Assembly: GCA_900552645.1 (NCBI GenBank)
Contig: USAN01000002.1
Location: 310,001-374,000, forward strand
Length of the DNA stretch: 64,000 nt
Direction: 5' to 3'
From: an uncultured Bacteroides sp.
Lineage (GTDB): Bacteria > Bacteroidota > Bacteroidia > Bacteroidales > Bacteroidaceae
Shown: positions 44,963-54,149 of the stretch, piece by piece
Layout of the letters: each line of letters begins with the position of its first letter
Numbering within the stretch: the first letter of the stretch is position 1
Notes under the pieces: generated by a model
What the model was told of the DNA's origin: nothing
Database searches by the model: none
What the model saw: the letters and a program-made list of their open reading frames with translations, nothing else
Made by a program: the position numbers and the translations under genes

Positions 44963-46141
44963 ATGAAAAAAGCCCTACTAATTTTATTTTTTGCCTCTAC
45001 TTTTATTAGTGGGGGATGTACTAATGTAAAACCTGTTGTAGTAACTATATCTAATCCTATTAAAATAGATCGTGTTGATGAGATAGCTGAGATTTCAATG
45101 AAGGATGTTTCTAAAAAACTTCAACTTGACAATAAATCACAACTGATAATAATTGATGAAAATAACAAAGAGATACCTTATCAGATAACTTATAATGATA
45201 AACTTATTTTTCCTGTTTCTGTTAAGGCAAGAGGTAAGGTAAAGTATTATATATCAATAGGAACGCCAACTGTGGTCGAAACGGTAGCGTGTGGACGTCA
45301 ATATCCTGAAAGACTTGACGATATGGCCTGGGAAAATGATAAAGCGGCTTATCGTGCATATGGTCCGGCACTGCAGAAGCGTGGAGAAAGAGCATTTGGA
45401 TATGATGTATGGACAAAAAGCACCTCGCATCCGGTAGTGGAAGAGAGATATGACGGTGATATAAATAAAAAAATCTCTTATCATGTAGATCATGGTAATG
45501 GTTTGGACTGTTATTCCGTGGGACCTACATTAGGTGGTGGTACTGCAGCTTTGTTTCCGGATAGCACAATTATTTATCCATACTGTTATAATGATTATGA
45601 AATTCTTGATAACGGTCCGCTTAGATTTTCAGTGAAGCTCGTGTATAATCCGATTACTATGAAGGAGGATACTAATATAGTGGAAACGAGAATTATATCT
45701 CTTGATAAAGGCTCACATCTTAACAAAACTGAAGTAACGTATGCAAATCTCACAAAGATTACTCCTGTAATAACTGGTATTGTAGTGCATAAAGAACACC
45801 CTGATGGCCACTCTATCAATCTTGAAAAGCGATATATATCTTATGCCGATTCGACTGATAATCCGCGTAATAATAACGGAGTAATATATATAGGAGCTGT
45901 TTTTCCGTCCAAAATAGAAGGAGCTACAATACAGCTTTTCCCTGAAAGCATGCGTAAAGAAAGGGGAGGAGCATTGGGGCATGTTATTTCTGTAAGTAAA
46001 TATATTCCAGGAGACAAATATACATACTATTGGGGCTCGGGATGGAGTAAATGTGGTTTTGCAACCGAAAACGAATGGAACAAGTATTTAGGTGAATACT
46101 CTTCGAGATTGGATAATCCTTTGAATATAGATATGAAGTGA
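44963..46141 (+). CDS. DUF4861 family lipoprotein
   Basis: A 392-aa protein with a signal peptide ending in a lipobox (ISGGC, Cys19). It matches the DUF4861 family by its ERLDDMAWENDKAAYRAYGP segment and the following RAFGYDVWTKS motif. Family members commonly lie near kduI/kduD and polysaccharide lyase genes, which suggests a periplasmic role in uronic-acid glycan breakdown; their reaction is not established to my knowledge. The C-terminus is at normal length. Confidence 0.82.
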   Translation: MKKALLILFFASTFISGGCTNVKPVVVTISNPIKIDRVDEIAEISMKDVSKKLQLDNKSQLIIIDENNKEIPYQITYNDKLIFPVSVKARGKVKYYISIGTPTVVETVACGRQYPERLDDMAWENDKAAYRAYGPALQKRGERAFGYDVWTKSTSHPVVEERYDGDINKKISYHVDHGNGLDCYSVGPTLGGGTAALFPDSTIIYPYCYNDYEILDNGPLRFSVKLVYNPITMKEDTNIVETRIISLDKGSHLNKTEVTYANLTKITPVITGIVVHKEHPDGHSINLEKRYISYADSTDNPRNNNGVIYIGAVFPSKIEGATIQLFPESMRKERGGALGHVISVSKYIPGDKYTYYWGSGWSKCGFATENEWNKYLGEYSSRLDNPLNIDMK

Positions 46142-46229
46142 ATATAGATATACAAGCATTATATATGCTGCGAATTTCCTGAACTTTTATTTTTATTCTT
46201 TGTTTAAGAATTATAGTTGTGATTAAAGG

Positions 46230-46321
46230 AAAACAGCAATTATAGTGCTTGTATAATACCTAAACCTTATAATAAAAGAAAAAGCTTCCTCTAATAATTA
46301 TAAGTATAAAGTTGCTGTTTT
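46230..46321. terminator. Long imperfect hairpin between convergent genes
   Basis: AAAACAGCAA (46230-46239) pairs with TTGCTGTTTT (46312-46321), and the intervening sequence is partly self-complementary. It separates the convergent DUF4861 and deacetylase genes. No reading frame of interest in the 189-bp gap. Confidence 0.55.
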
Positions 46322-46330
46322 CTTTTTTAT

Positions 46331-46942
46331 TTAGTCAAAGACTTTAAATTCATATCCTTGTGACAGAAGCCATTCTATAGCGCGTGGAAGAGCATATTTC
46401 ATGTTCTTTTCTGCTTTAATTGAATCATGAAAGGTTATAATAGAACCATTTCTTACGTACTTCTTTACTTTTACAAGTACCTGCTTTCCGTTAAGGCGCT
46501 TACTATAGTCTCGGGTAACCAGATCCCACATTATGATACGATATTTTCGCTTTAATACCATGTATTGTATCCAGCGCATATGTCCATGTGGTGGACGGAA
46601 TAAGTTGGTATTTATAAGTTCATTAGCTTTATCCGTATTGGCTAGGTAATTGTCGCTTCTATATTCAAATCCTCGTATGTGATTATATGTATGATTACCT
46701 ACGCGATGACCGCGCTCAATAATCATTTTAAATTCTTCGGGATGTTTTCTTACATTATCTCCAACAAGAAAAAAAGTTGCCTTAATGGAATATTTGTCAA
46801 GTAAATCAAGTACCCATGGTGTTATTTCTGGAATGGGTCCATCATCGAAAGTAAGATATACTGCTTTTACATTTTTATCCATGCGCCAATTAGCGTGTGG
46901 ATAGAGCCAACGAATAATCTGCGGTGGTTGTTCAATTAGCAT
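46331..46942 (-). CDS. Small polysaccharide deacetylase (NodB fold)
   Basis: A 203-aa protein consisting of a single CE4 domain. Motifs: YLTFDDGPIPE (catalytic Asp and metal Asp), VGNHTYNH (metal-binding His pair), FRPPHGH and a late ITFHDS. There is no signal peptide or membrane helix, so it is unusual among CE4 enzymes in being apparently cytoplasmic unless exported by another route. It lies 63 bases after the DUF2723 gene on the same strand and may be co-transcribed with it. Confidence 0.88.
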   Translation of the reverse strand: MLIEQPPQIIRWLYPHANWRMDKNVKAVYLTFDDGPIPEITPWVLDLLDKYSIKATFFLVGDNVRKHPEEFKMIIERGHRVGNHTYNHIRGFEYRSDNYLANTDKANELINTNLFRPPHGHMRWIQYMVLKRKYRIIMWDLVTRDYSKRLNGKQVLVKVKKYVRNGSIITFHDSIKAEKNMKYALPRAIEWLLSQGYEFKVFD

Positions 46943-47005
46943 CTCTTGTGGTATTTTATTTATAGGGACAGATTTATCTGTCCCTATAGTTATTTATATA
47001 AATCC

Positions 47006-50000
47006 TTATTTCTTTATGCTGCCTACTCTAGAATTGAATATCTTATAAAGTTCTTCAAACTTATTGGCATAATGTGAAGCCATGCCATTCTTGGCATCTT
47101 CTTTAGTAGTACCAGATATTGCTTCGGCACGCATAAGACTCTTGTTTATCTCATCAAGAATATAGAAGTTTCTTACAATATCTTCGTATGAGCCGGCAAG
47201 ACGACTGTTGTCAAAACTTAAATACCATGTAATGTATTCTACTGCTTTATTTCCCATATCATTCAATATGCTTTCAGCTTTCTCTTTCTGGCCTAATGCT
47301 ATATAATCTTCGGCCATTTCCTTAGAACTACTCATTATATAATCATGAGGTACAGTCGATGTAGGAATAACTTTCAGACTATAGTCGAGTGCCTTAAGAG
47401 CTTTGTCATTCTTTCCTTCTTTTATAAGCTGAGTGGCAAGCTGTATGAACATTCTTCTATGTGTCTGAGCCATACGCAGTACTGTTTCATCCAGATATAC
47501 ATTAGGATTGTCGATACCACCGAATTTAAACTTGTGCATAAGATTGTCATACATCTTTTCTGTATCAATTTTAGCATCTAACGCAGTTGTGTTGAACGGA
47601 GTTATTCTATATGCCAATCCTTCCTGCATGAAGTTGTCATCAAGGTTTATATGATTTTCGCTGCCTACTGTTATTGCCATATATATAGGACGTTCCCAGT
47701 TGGTATTTGCAAGCATTTCGAGCATCATAAGTTCACTCTTGTACAGTGCACGCTTACCCTTAAGAGATATTTTCATATACTCTGGTATGTTACCTTTAAG
47801 TGAATCAGGAATCATCATACCCGAACGTTTTACAGCTTCTTTATCTATCTTGATTACAATACTGTCTGTAGGTATAAGCTGAAGTCCTTCCTTTGGCGAG
47901 CGTACCCAATATTTAAGAATATTCTTGAGTTCGTAAGGATTATCTCCGAATTCCTTTGCAGCTTCTTCCGGGTTTTGTTTATAGAAGTTTTCGATGCTCT
48001 TCATTACTTCAGGTTGAACCGGAACAGCCTCGTTGTGACCTTGTACATACTCAAGACGACTCCAGTTTATAGGAACTGCAGGTGAGTCATATGCAGGACG
48101 CTTCATCTGGTCTATATACCAATCTGTTTGCAGATAGCTTAGATTACAAACTCTTACATCTGTTCTCTTTCCTTCTGTTTCCTGATTATACCATAATGGG
48201 AAGGTATCATTATCGCCGTTGGTGAATATGATTGGATTTCCTTCTTCTTGTAGTGTGTTAAGATAATTCTGTCCGAAATCGCGTGCTGTGTAGCGGCCAC
48301 TTCTGTCATGATCATCCCAGGTTTGACTTACCATCTGGATAGGTACGCATAAACCTAGAACTGTAGCTATTATAGCAGATGGCTTCTCGGATAATTTCTT
48401 GTTTAATATGTCTGCTATACCGGCTACTCCCATTCCAATCCATATTGCAAATGCATAAAAAGATCCGGCATAAGCATAATCTCGTTCACGAGGTTGCTGG
48501 GGTGTTTGATTCAGATATAATACAATTGCAAGGCCGGTCATGAAGAAAAGGAAAAATACCACCCAAAACTGCTGGATGCCTTTTTCTCCACGATATGCCT
48601 GCCAGAACAGACCTATAAGTCCAAGTATGAGAGGAAGTGCAAAGAATACATTATGTCCTTTATTAGTTTTTAAGTCTGTAGGAAGTAAACTTTGATCTCC
48701 TACAAGCATATTGTCTATGAAAGGTATTCCTGTAATCCAGTTTCCATGTTCAACTTCTCCCTGAGCCTGAATATCGTTCTGACGACCAACGAAGTTCCAC
48801 ATGAAGTATCTCCAATACATATAATTAACTTGATATATGAAGAAGAACTTGATGTTATCCAACTGAGTAGGTACTTTTACCATCATCATCTGTCCGCATT
48901 GATCGTATGGAACCTGAGTACCTTCTACTCCTCCCAACCAACTTTCGTAGGCAGATGCATGTGCATCACTGTACATACGTGGAAACAGCATGTTCTGAGC
49001 ATATTTGTAGTCGGTTTTGTATCTAACTATTTCATAGCTGTCCTTTTCATCTTTAGATGCTTTTTCTTTACGCTGATATACGGGAGCTCCTTGAACGACG
49101 TCGTATACACAACCACCGTCTACCTCTTTAAGGGCTGGTTTTGAAGCGTAAGTCTGACCATAAAATAGTGGTCTACTACCATATTGTTCACGGCCTAGAT
49201 ATTCTCCTAAAGTAAAAATATCTTCAGGTGAATTCTGATCCATAGGGGTATTTGCAGTAGAGCGTATTACAATAAGTGCATAAGAAGAATATCCTACCAT
49301 AATCATCATTATTGCAAGTAATGATGTGTTCAGTGTACGGGCACTTATTTGATATTTCTTTATTATCTTTCCAAAAAGATAAAGGGCCAATACAGCCAAT
49401 ACTACTATTCCAATTATTATGCTGCTTGCGCCATGACCATAAAATGGGATGCCTAGTAATGCTATAGTAAGAATAAATGATAGATTCATTCTTTTCTTAC
49501 TTTTCTGCTGATAACTTTCGTATACACCCCATATAATAGAGGCTGCAAGAAATATTATGTAAATAATGAGTCCGGTATTGAAAGGCATTGAGAGGGTATT
49601 GACAAAGAATAGTTCAAACCATCCGCCTACTTTCACCACTCCAGGAACAATACCATAAAGTACGGCACCTACTATTACCATGGAAATCAATAGTGCAAGA
49701 ATGCTTCCTTTTATATTTGCATTAGGATTCTTCTTGTAATAATATACTAGAACAATTGCAGGAATACAGAGTAGATTAAGCAGATGCACACCTATTGATA
49801 AACCTGTAAGATATGCTATGAGTATGAGCCAGCGGTCACTGTGTGGTTGGTTGGCTACATCTTCCCACTTTAAAATTAACCAAAATACAAGTGCAGTAAA
49901 TAAGCTTGAGTAAGCATATACCTCACCTTCTACGGCACTAAACCAGAAAGTATCACTCCAAGTATATGCAAGGGCTCCAACCATACCGGAACCTATTATT

Positions 50001-50356
50001 GTAATAAGTTGACCTAATTTCATGTTTGAAGTGTCGGGGCATACCAATTTCCTTACAAGATGTGTTATACTCCAGAATAAAAATAGAATACACGCAGCAC
50101 TCATTAGCGCACTCATAGTATTGACCATTCTGGCTACCTGACTAGGATCACTTGTAAATTGACTGAAAATATTTGCAGTAAGCATGAAAAAAGGTGCTCC
50201 GGGTGGATGACCAACTTCCAATTTGTATCCTGTGGTAATAAATTCAGGACAATCCCAAAAGCTGGCTGTAGGTTCTATGGTTAGGCAATATGTTATTGCT
50301 GCTATTAAAAATGCCACCCAACCTGCCACATTGTTTACTAGATTGTAATGTTTCAT
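47006..50356 (-). CDS. DUF2723 polytopic membrane protein (putative GT-C glycosyltransferase)
   Basis: A 1116-aa protein. The first ~370 residues hold about ten helices with the DUF2723 hallmark near residues 28-70 (EPTASFWDCPEFI, KLEVGHPPGAP); further helices follow at about 575-690, and the C-terminal 400 residues are soluble with TPR-like helices. DUF2723 is related to the GT-C fold and the O-mannosyltransferase TMEM260, and in Bacteroidetes is linked to protein O-glycosylation (family knowledge). The acidic Asp in the WDCPEF motif fits a GT-C active site. Confidence 0.87.
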   Translation of the reverse strand: MKHYNLVNNVAGWVAFLIAAITYCLTIEPTASFWDCPEFITTGYKLEVGHPPGAPFFMLTANIFSQFTSDPSQVARMVNTMSALMSAACILFLFWSITHLVRKLVCPDTSNMKLGQLITIIGSGMVGALAYTWSDTFWFSAVEGEVYAYSSLFTALVFWLILKWEDVANQPHSDRWLILIAYLTGLSIGVHLLNLLCIPAIVLVYYYKKNPNANIKGSILALLISMVIVGAVLYGIVPGVVKVGGWFELFFVNTLSMPFNTGLIIYIIFLAASIIWGVYESYQQKSKKRMNLSFILTIALLGIPFYGHGASSIIIGIVVLAVLALYLFGKIIKKYQISARTLNTSLLAIMMIMVGYSSYALIVIRSTANTPMDQNSPEDIFTLGEYLGREQYGSRPLFYGQTYASKPALKEVDGGCVYDVVQGAPVYQRKEKASKDEKDSYEIVRYKTDYKYAQNMLFPRMYSDAHASAYESWLGGVEGTQVPYDQCGQMMMVKVPTQLDNIKFFFIYQVNYMYWRYFMWNFVGRQNDIQAQGEVEHGNWITGIPFIDNMLVGDQSLLPTDLKTNKGHNVFFALPLILGLIGLFWQAYRGEKGIQQFWVVFFLFFMTGLAIVLYLNQTPQQPRERDYAYAGSFYAFAIWIGMGVAGIADILNKKLSEKPSAIIATVLGLCVPIQMVSQTWDDHDRSGRYTARDFGQNYLNTLQEEGNPIIFTNGDNDTFPLWYNQETEGKRTDVRVCNLSYLQTDWYIDQMKRPAYDSPAVPINWSRLEYVQGHNEAVPVQPEVMKSIENFYKQNPEEAAKEFGDNPYELKNILKYWVRSPKEGLQLIPTDSIVIKIDKEAVKRSGMMIPDSLKGNIPEYMKISLKGKRALYKSELMMLEMLANTNWERPIYMAITVGSENHINLDDNFMQEGLAYRITPFNTTALDAKIDTEKMYDNLMHKFKFGGIDNPNVYLDETVLRMAQTHRRMFIQLATQLIKEGKNDKALKALDYSLKVIPTSTVPHDYIMSSSKEMAEDYIALGQKEKAESILNDMGNKAVEYITWYLSFDNSRLAGSYEDIVRNFYILDEINKSLMRAEAISGTTKEDAKNGMASHYANKFEELYKIFNSRVGSIKK

Positions 50357-50447
50357 GAAATTATATTTGTTTCGTTAACGTTCAACGGGCGCAAAGATAG
50401 TAAAGAAATAATAAAATCTATTCTAATAATTTGTTATTTAGCAATTT

Positions 50448-51233
50448 CTATGAATCCTCATTTTCATGATGCTCATGATCACAGTGACACTTAAGTATTC
50501 TATGAGGGAAATTTCCGTGTCCCAACATCTCTATAGGGCACCCAAAATGTTCTTCAAGCCATTCTGTTGGTATTTCTGTATCTGGATGATAATCAAGTGT
50601 CTCATTTACGCAGGCTATACTTTTTACGTTTTGCAGAACAGTTCCTATATCGTGACTTACAAGAATTATTGCACACTTCTTGTTTATTTCATCAAGTAAA
50701 GAATATAGTTTGGCTTCAAATCTTTTATCAATGTAAGTATTTGGTTCGTCAAGAATTATGACTTCCGGATCGGATACCAAGGCTCGTCCCAGAAGAGTTC
50801 TTTGCAACTGTCCTCCACTAAGCTCTCCGATAGGTCTATTCACCATCTCTTCAAGTCCCATACGATTTATTATCTCGCGCACCTTGCCATGTTGCGCCGC
50901 AGTGTATTTATGGAAGAGAGATTTTTCTTTACTTAATCCTGAAAGAATTACTTCGTATACTGATATTGGAAATTTTTTATCTATAGAACTGTATTGAGGC
51001 AAGTATCCCATAGTTATTTCGGGCACTTCATGTCCATTATGATAGTATTTAACCTTTCCTAAAGTTGGCTTCAATAATCCAAGAATAATTTTTATTAGTG
51101 TAGTCTTACCACCGCCATTTGGACCAATAACGCCAAGAAAGTCATTTTTGTATACTTCCAAATTTATATCATTTAGAACGGTCTTGCCATCATAAGCGGC
51201 AGATATGTTCAATAAGGATATTATCTCATTCAT
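50448..51233 (-). CDS. Zinc/manganese ABC transporter ATPase (ZnuC-like)
   Basis: A 261-aa ATPase with Walker A GPNGGGKTT, signature LSGGQLQRT, Walker B VIILDEPN and the switch His in LVSHD. The C-terminal tail ends with His-rich CHCDHEHHEN, which could bind zinc. Its ATG overlaps the stop of the substrate-binding protein gene. A permease gene (ZnuB) does not follow; the next gene downstream on this strand is the DUF2723 protein. It imports zinc or manganese together with that missing permease. Confidence 0.9.
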   Translation of the reverse strand: MNEIISLLNISAAYDGKTVLNDINLEVYKNDFLGVIGPNGGGKTTLIKIILGLLKPTLGKVKYYHNGHEVPEITMGYLPQYSSIDKKFPISVYEVILSGLSKEKSLFHKYTAAQHGKVREIINRMGLEEMVNRPIGELSGGQLQRTLLGRALVSDPEVIILDEPNTYIDKRFEAKLYSLLDEINKKCAIILVSHDIGTVLQNVKSIACVNETLDYHPDTEIPTEWLEEHFGCPIEMLGHGNFPHRILKCHCDHEHHENEDS

Positions 51234-52093
51234 TTTTTACTAAGTGCTTTAGCCGGTTCTATCATCTCTTTCCTCCAGTCATAGCTCAGAGGATTTATAG
51301 TAACTATCTTCAATTTTAGCTCATTAGCTATAAGCTCGGCATTTCGTACGTCAAATTCTTTCTGTATGAATATGACTTCTGGTTTTTCCTTGCGACAGCT
51401 TTCAATAAGTTTCTTGAGTGAAGCCGGAGATGGTTGTTTGCCTCCTTCTTCTATACATACCTGATTAAGACCGTATTCTTGTGCATAGTAACTCAGTGCC
51501 GGATGATAAATAAGAAAAGTAGAATCTGCATTTACAAGAAGTTTCTTTATCTCTTGATTTGTTTGATTTATTATCTCTTTCAGACTGTCAAGATTATGCG
51601 AAAAATATTCTTTGTTTTTTGGTGAGAGTTCGCACAAAGCCTTATATATGTTATCTGATATAATATTAGCATTTACTGTAGAATTCCATATGTGTGGGTC
51701 TACTCCTCCTTCATGATGATGATCTCCGTGAATTTCTTCCTCTTCATGTATTAAATTTACTCCTATTGAGGTGTCATATATTTTAAGTGAAGGGTTGTTT
51801 GCTTTAAGTTTTTCCATCCATGTCTGCTCAAATCCTATATATCCTATCTTAAAATATGCAGTACTCTTATTCAGAGTAACCAATTGCTGAGGAGTAGGAT
51901 CGTAGGTTTCGGGACTGCTACCACTTGGCACCATGCTTACAATATTGAACTTGTCTCCTGCAATAGCATTCGCAAAGAAGCGTAGAGGTTCTATAGTAAC
52001 TGTGACTGTAGGAACTTCTTCGTTTTTCTTGGAACTCGGCGAACAACTTGCTATCATTAACAGTATACCGAACAAAAAAAGTAATTTCTTCAT
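51230..52093 (-). CDS. Metal ABC transporter substrate-binding lipoprotein (ZnuA-like)
   Basis: A 287-aa cluster A-I binding protein. The lipobox is MIASC (Cys17). A His/Glu-rich loop (HEEEEIHGDHHHEGG) precedes DPHIWNS, and two further metal-ligand segments follow (YHPALSYYA; then IQKEFD). The loop and ligand order are typical of zinc-specific ZnuA. It overlaps the ATPase gene by 4 bases, so one operon. Confidence 0.92.
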   Translation of the reverse strand: MKKLLFLFGILLMIASCSPSSKKNEEVPTVTVTIEPLRFFANAIAGDKFNIVSMVPSGSSPETYDPTPQQLVTLNKSTAYFKIGYIGFEQTWMEKLKANNPSLKIYDTSIGVNLIHEEEEIHGDHHHEGGVDPHIWNSTVNANIISDNIYKALCELSPKNKEYFSHNLDSLKEIINQTNQEIKKLLVNADSTFLIYHPALSYYAQEYGLNQVCIEEGGKQPSPASLKKLIESCRKEKPEVIFIQKEFDVRNAELIANELKLKIVTINPLSYDWRKEMIEPAKALSKK

Positions 52094-52094
52094 A

Positions 52095-52754
52095 TTAATC
52101 TATTTTTACTGCACGTAATATTTCTCTTTTACCATTTGGAGGGCCAGGCAACCTTTCAACTTTAAATCCGCTGGTTTTAAGCATTCTCCTTACTATTCCC
52201 TTGGCGCAGTAAGTAGTAAGTATACCTCCTTTATTCATTATGCTGAATATATAATCAAATAGTTGTTGAGTCCACATTTCCGGTTGTTTTTCTGGAGCAA
52301 ATGCATCAAAATAGACAACATCAAATTGCTCATTGAACCGGAAATCTGTAAAATCATCATTTATTTTATTTATTGTAAAGAAGTGGGATATATTGTTTTC
52401 CTCATTCCATGTACATTGATGTAGATTGTAAAACATTGAAATATTTTCTTCACCTACCAAAGATATATAATTTAATGATTTTATTATATCCATTTCGAGA
52501 GGATATTTCTCGATTGTAGTATAATGAACTTTTCTTTTATTGTTTTCGGCTTCTAATAGTGTAAGAATAGCATTAAGTCCTGTACCGAAACCTATTTCTA
52601 GAACATTCACATCTTTTTTAGTATGGAATCGCAGAGCTTTATCAATGAAAATATGATTGGATTCAGTAATTGCTCCTTTTATAGAATGATAATGCTCATT
52701 CATTTCAGGCAGAAAAATAGTACAGCTGCCATCTGCAGTTTTTTCTATTTCCAT
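52095..52754 (-). CDS. mnmD: tRNA 5-methylaminomethyl-2-thiouridine methyltransferase
   Basis: A 219-aa stand-alone methyltransferase. The SAM motif I is VLEIGFGTGLNA, and the DUF752 core motif YFDAFAPEKQPEMW is diagnostic. The C-terminal LPGPPNGKREILRA motif is conserved. In Gammaproteobacteria this domain is fused to an FAD oxidase (MnmC); here it is the separate MnmD form. It methylates wobble uridine 34 of several tRNAs. It ends 2 bases before the ZnuA-like start. Confidence 0.92.
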   Translation of the reverse strand: MEIEKTADGSCTIFLPEMNEHYHSIKGAITESNHIFIDKALRFHTKKDVNVLEIGFGTGLNAILTLLEAENNKRKVHYTTIEKYPLEMDIIKSLNYISLVGEENISMFYNLHQCTWNEENNISHFFTINKINDDFTDFRFNEQFDVVYFDAFAPEKQPEMWTQQLFDYIFSIMNKGGILTTYCAKGIVRRMLKTSGFKVERLPGPPNGKREILRAVKID

Positions 52755-52758
52755 ATTG

Positions 52759-53223
52759 TTATTTTATTAAAGCTGAGGCTTCAAGTGTGCCCCATACTAA
52801 CACTATATATCTTAATAATTTACCTAATGTCATAGAAATGATTACAATCCATATGTTTGATCGCATTAATCCAAGTACAATTGATATTGCATCACCTATA
52901 ACAGGTACGAATGTAAAGAAAGCCATCCATGCCCCTCGACCATGAATGAATTTTTCTGCTTTCTTCATTGTTTTTTTATTCATGTGAAGATATTTTTCAA
53001 TCCACTCAATATTGCCTAGATGACCTAACCAATAGCATGTCATGCCTCCAACTACATTTCCGGCTGTAGCAGAGATAACACTTAATATAGGATTTAATCC
53101 TAATCCTATGTATGCTATAAGTACGGCTTCTGAACTACCGGGTAAGATACTTCCGGCAAGAAATGCATAGAGAAATAATCCCCAATATCCCCAGTCTAAA
53201 AGAAACTGAAAAACTGCGTCCAT
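52759..53223 (-). CDS. YqaA/VTT family membrane protein
   Basis: A 154-aa small DedA-like protein (SNARE-associated/VTT domain) with four hydrophobic segments. SILPGSSEAVLI and GNVVGGMTCYWLG give the re-entrant loop signature, and FFTFVPVIGDAISIVLGLMR the second. DedA-type proteins are implicated in lipid carrier or phospholipid translocation. Its start lies 28 bases inside the upstream membrane-protein gene. Confidence 0.87.
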   Translation of the reverse strand: MDAVFQFLLDWGYWGLFLYAFLAGSILPGSSEAVLIAYIGLGLNPILSVISATAGNVVGGMTCYWLGHLGNIEWIEKYLHMNKKTMKKAEKFIHGRGAWMAFFTFVPVIGDAISIVLGLMRSNIWIVIISMTLGKLLRYIVLVWGTLEASALIK

Positions 53224-54134
53224 ATATTATAAATAGCTAATAATGTGATAATAACAAATGTAATAACTAAAAAGGTACTCGAAAATCTATTTTTTGTCAA
53301 GGCAAACATATGCCCTGTAAGTAATGAATAGCATATTATCTGTATCTGAATTGCACCAATTATATATTGAGGCTGCAGAAACCATATAATGAAGTTCCAA
53401 ATCTCTATATAAATGATAAATAAGAAAAACATTCTTATCTTAGTCTTATCTAAATATGACGAGAATAGATAATCAATTGTACTTATTACGGATAATGCTA
53501 ATATAATACAACCTGAAACTAACTGATTTGTTGGCGCTGTAGTAAATTTAGATGGGGAAAACTTTATCATTTCTATTAATGGTTCATAAAATATATCCAT
53601 TCTGTCATATAAGAAAGAATAAGCAAAAAGAAACCAATATGGAGTAAGTATACCGGTAAGTCCGGCACAAAAGCTTTTGACAGTCATGCAACGGAAGCTT
53701 ATCATAGAAATGAATATGAGAGGAGTGAAATATATTAATGAAGGAAATAGTATGCTACCTATACTTAAAAAGAAAAATGATGAAAATATATTAAATGAAG
53801 GTTTTTCACTCTCATAACTTCTAAAAAGATAGAACATAGCTACTATAAATAGAAGAGGTATAAATACTATCCTAGATAGTGGATGAAGAAATATACATAC
53901 TGAAGTCATAAGCCAATAGAGACTTACGTGAATAGTAGTACGTATTCTTATTAATGAGAAAGCCGTATTGAGTTCAATGAGTAGGTATCCAGAAATGGCA
54001 AATATCAATGCTGTAATACTTTCCGTCCATGGTCCCATGCTTATAAGCCATATAAATATGGTTATAATGACCACAACGGGAAGGATAAACCTTCCCGTTG
54101 CTATGGTTGACTGAAATTTATTTTTCCTTACCAT
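53196..54134 (-). CDS. Polytopic membrane protein of unknown function
   Basis: A 312-aa, almost wholly hydrophobic protein with about nine predicted helices and few charged loops (KNKFQS at the start; YLDKTKIR in the middle). I recognise no motif. It is the kind of Bacteroidales-specific membrane protein found between purD and envelope genes. It overlaps the YqaA gene by 28 bases and starts 15 bases after the purD stop, so it is in the purD transcript. Confidence 0.75.
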   Translation of the reverse strand: MVRKNKFQSTIATGRFILPVVVIITIFIWLISMGPWTESITALIFAISGYLLIELNTAFSLIRIRTTIHVSLYWLMTSVCIFLHPLSRIVFIPLLFIVAMFYLFRSYESEKPSFNIFSSFFFLSIGSILFPSLIYFTPLIFISMISFRCMTVKSFCAGLTGILTPYWFLFAYSFLYDRMDIFYEPLIEMIKFSPSKFTTAPTNQLVSGCIILALSVISTIDYLFSSYLDKTKIRMFFLFIIYIEIWNFIIWFLQPQYIIGAIQIQIICYSLLTGHMFALTKNRFSSTFLVITFVIITLLAIYNIWTQFFSFF

Positions 54135-54149
54135 TCCTTTCGCATTGAA

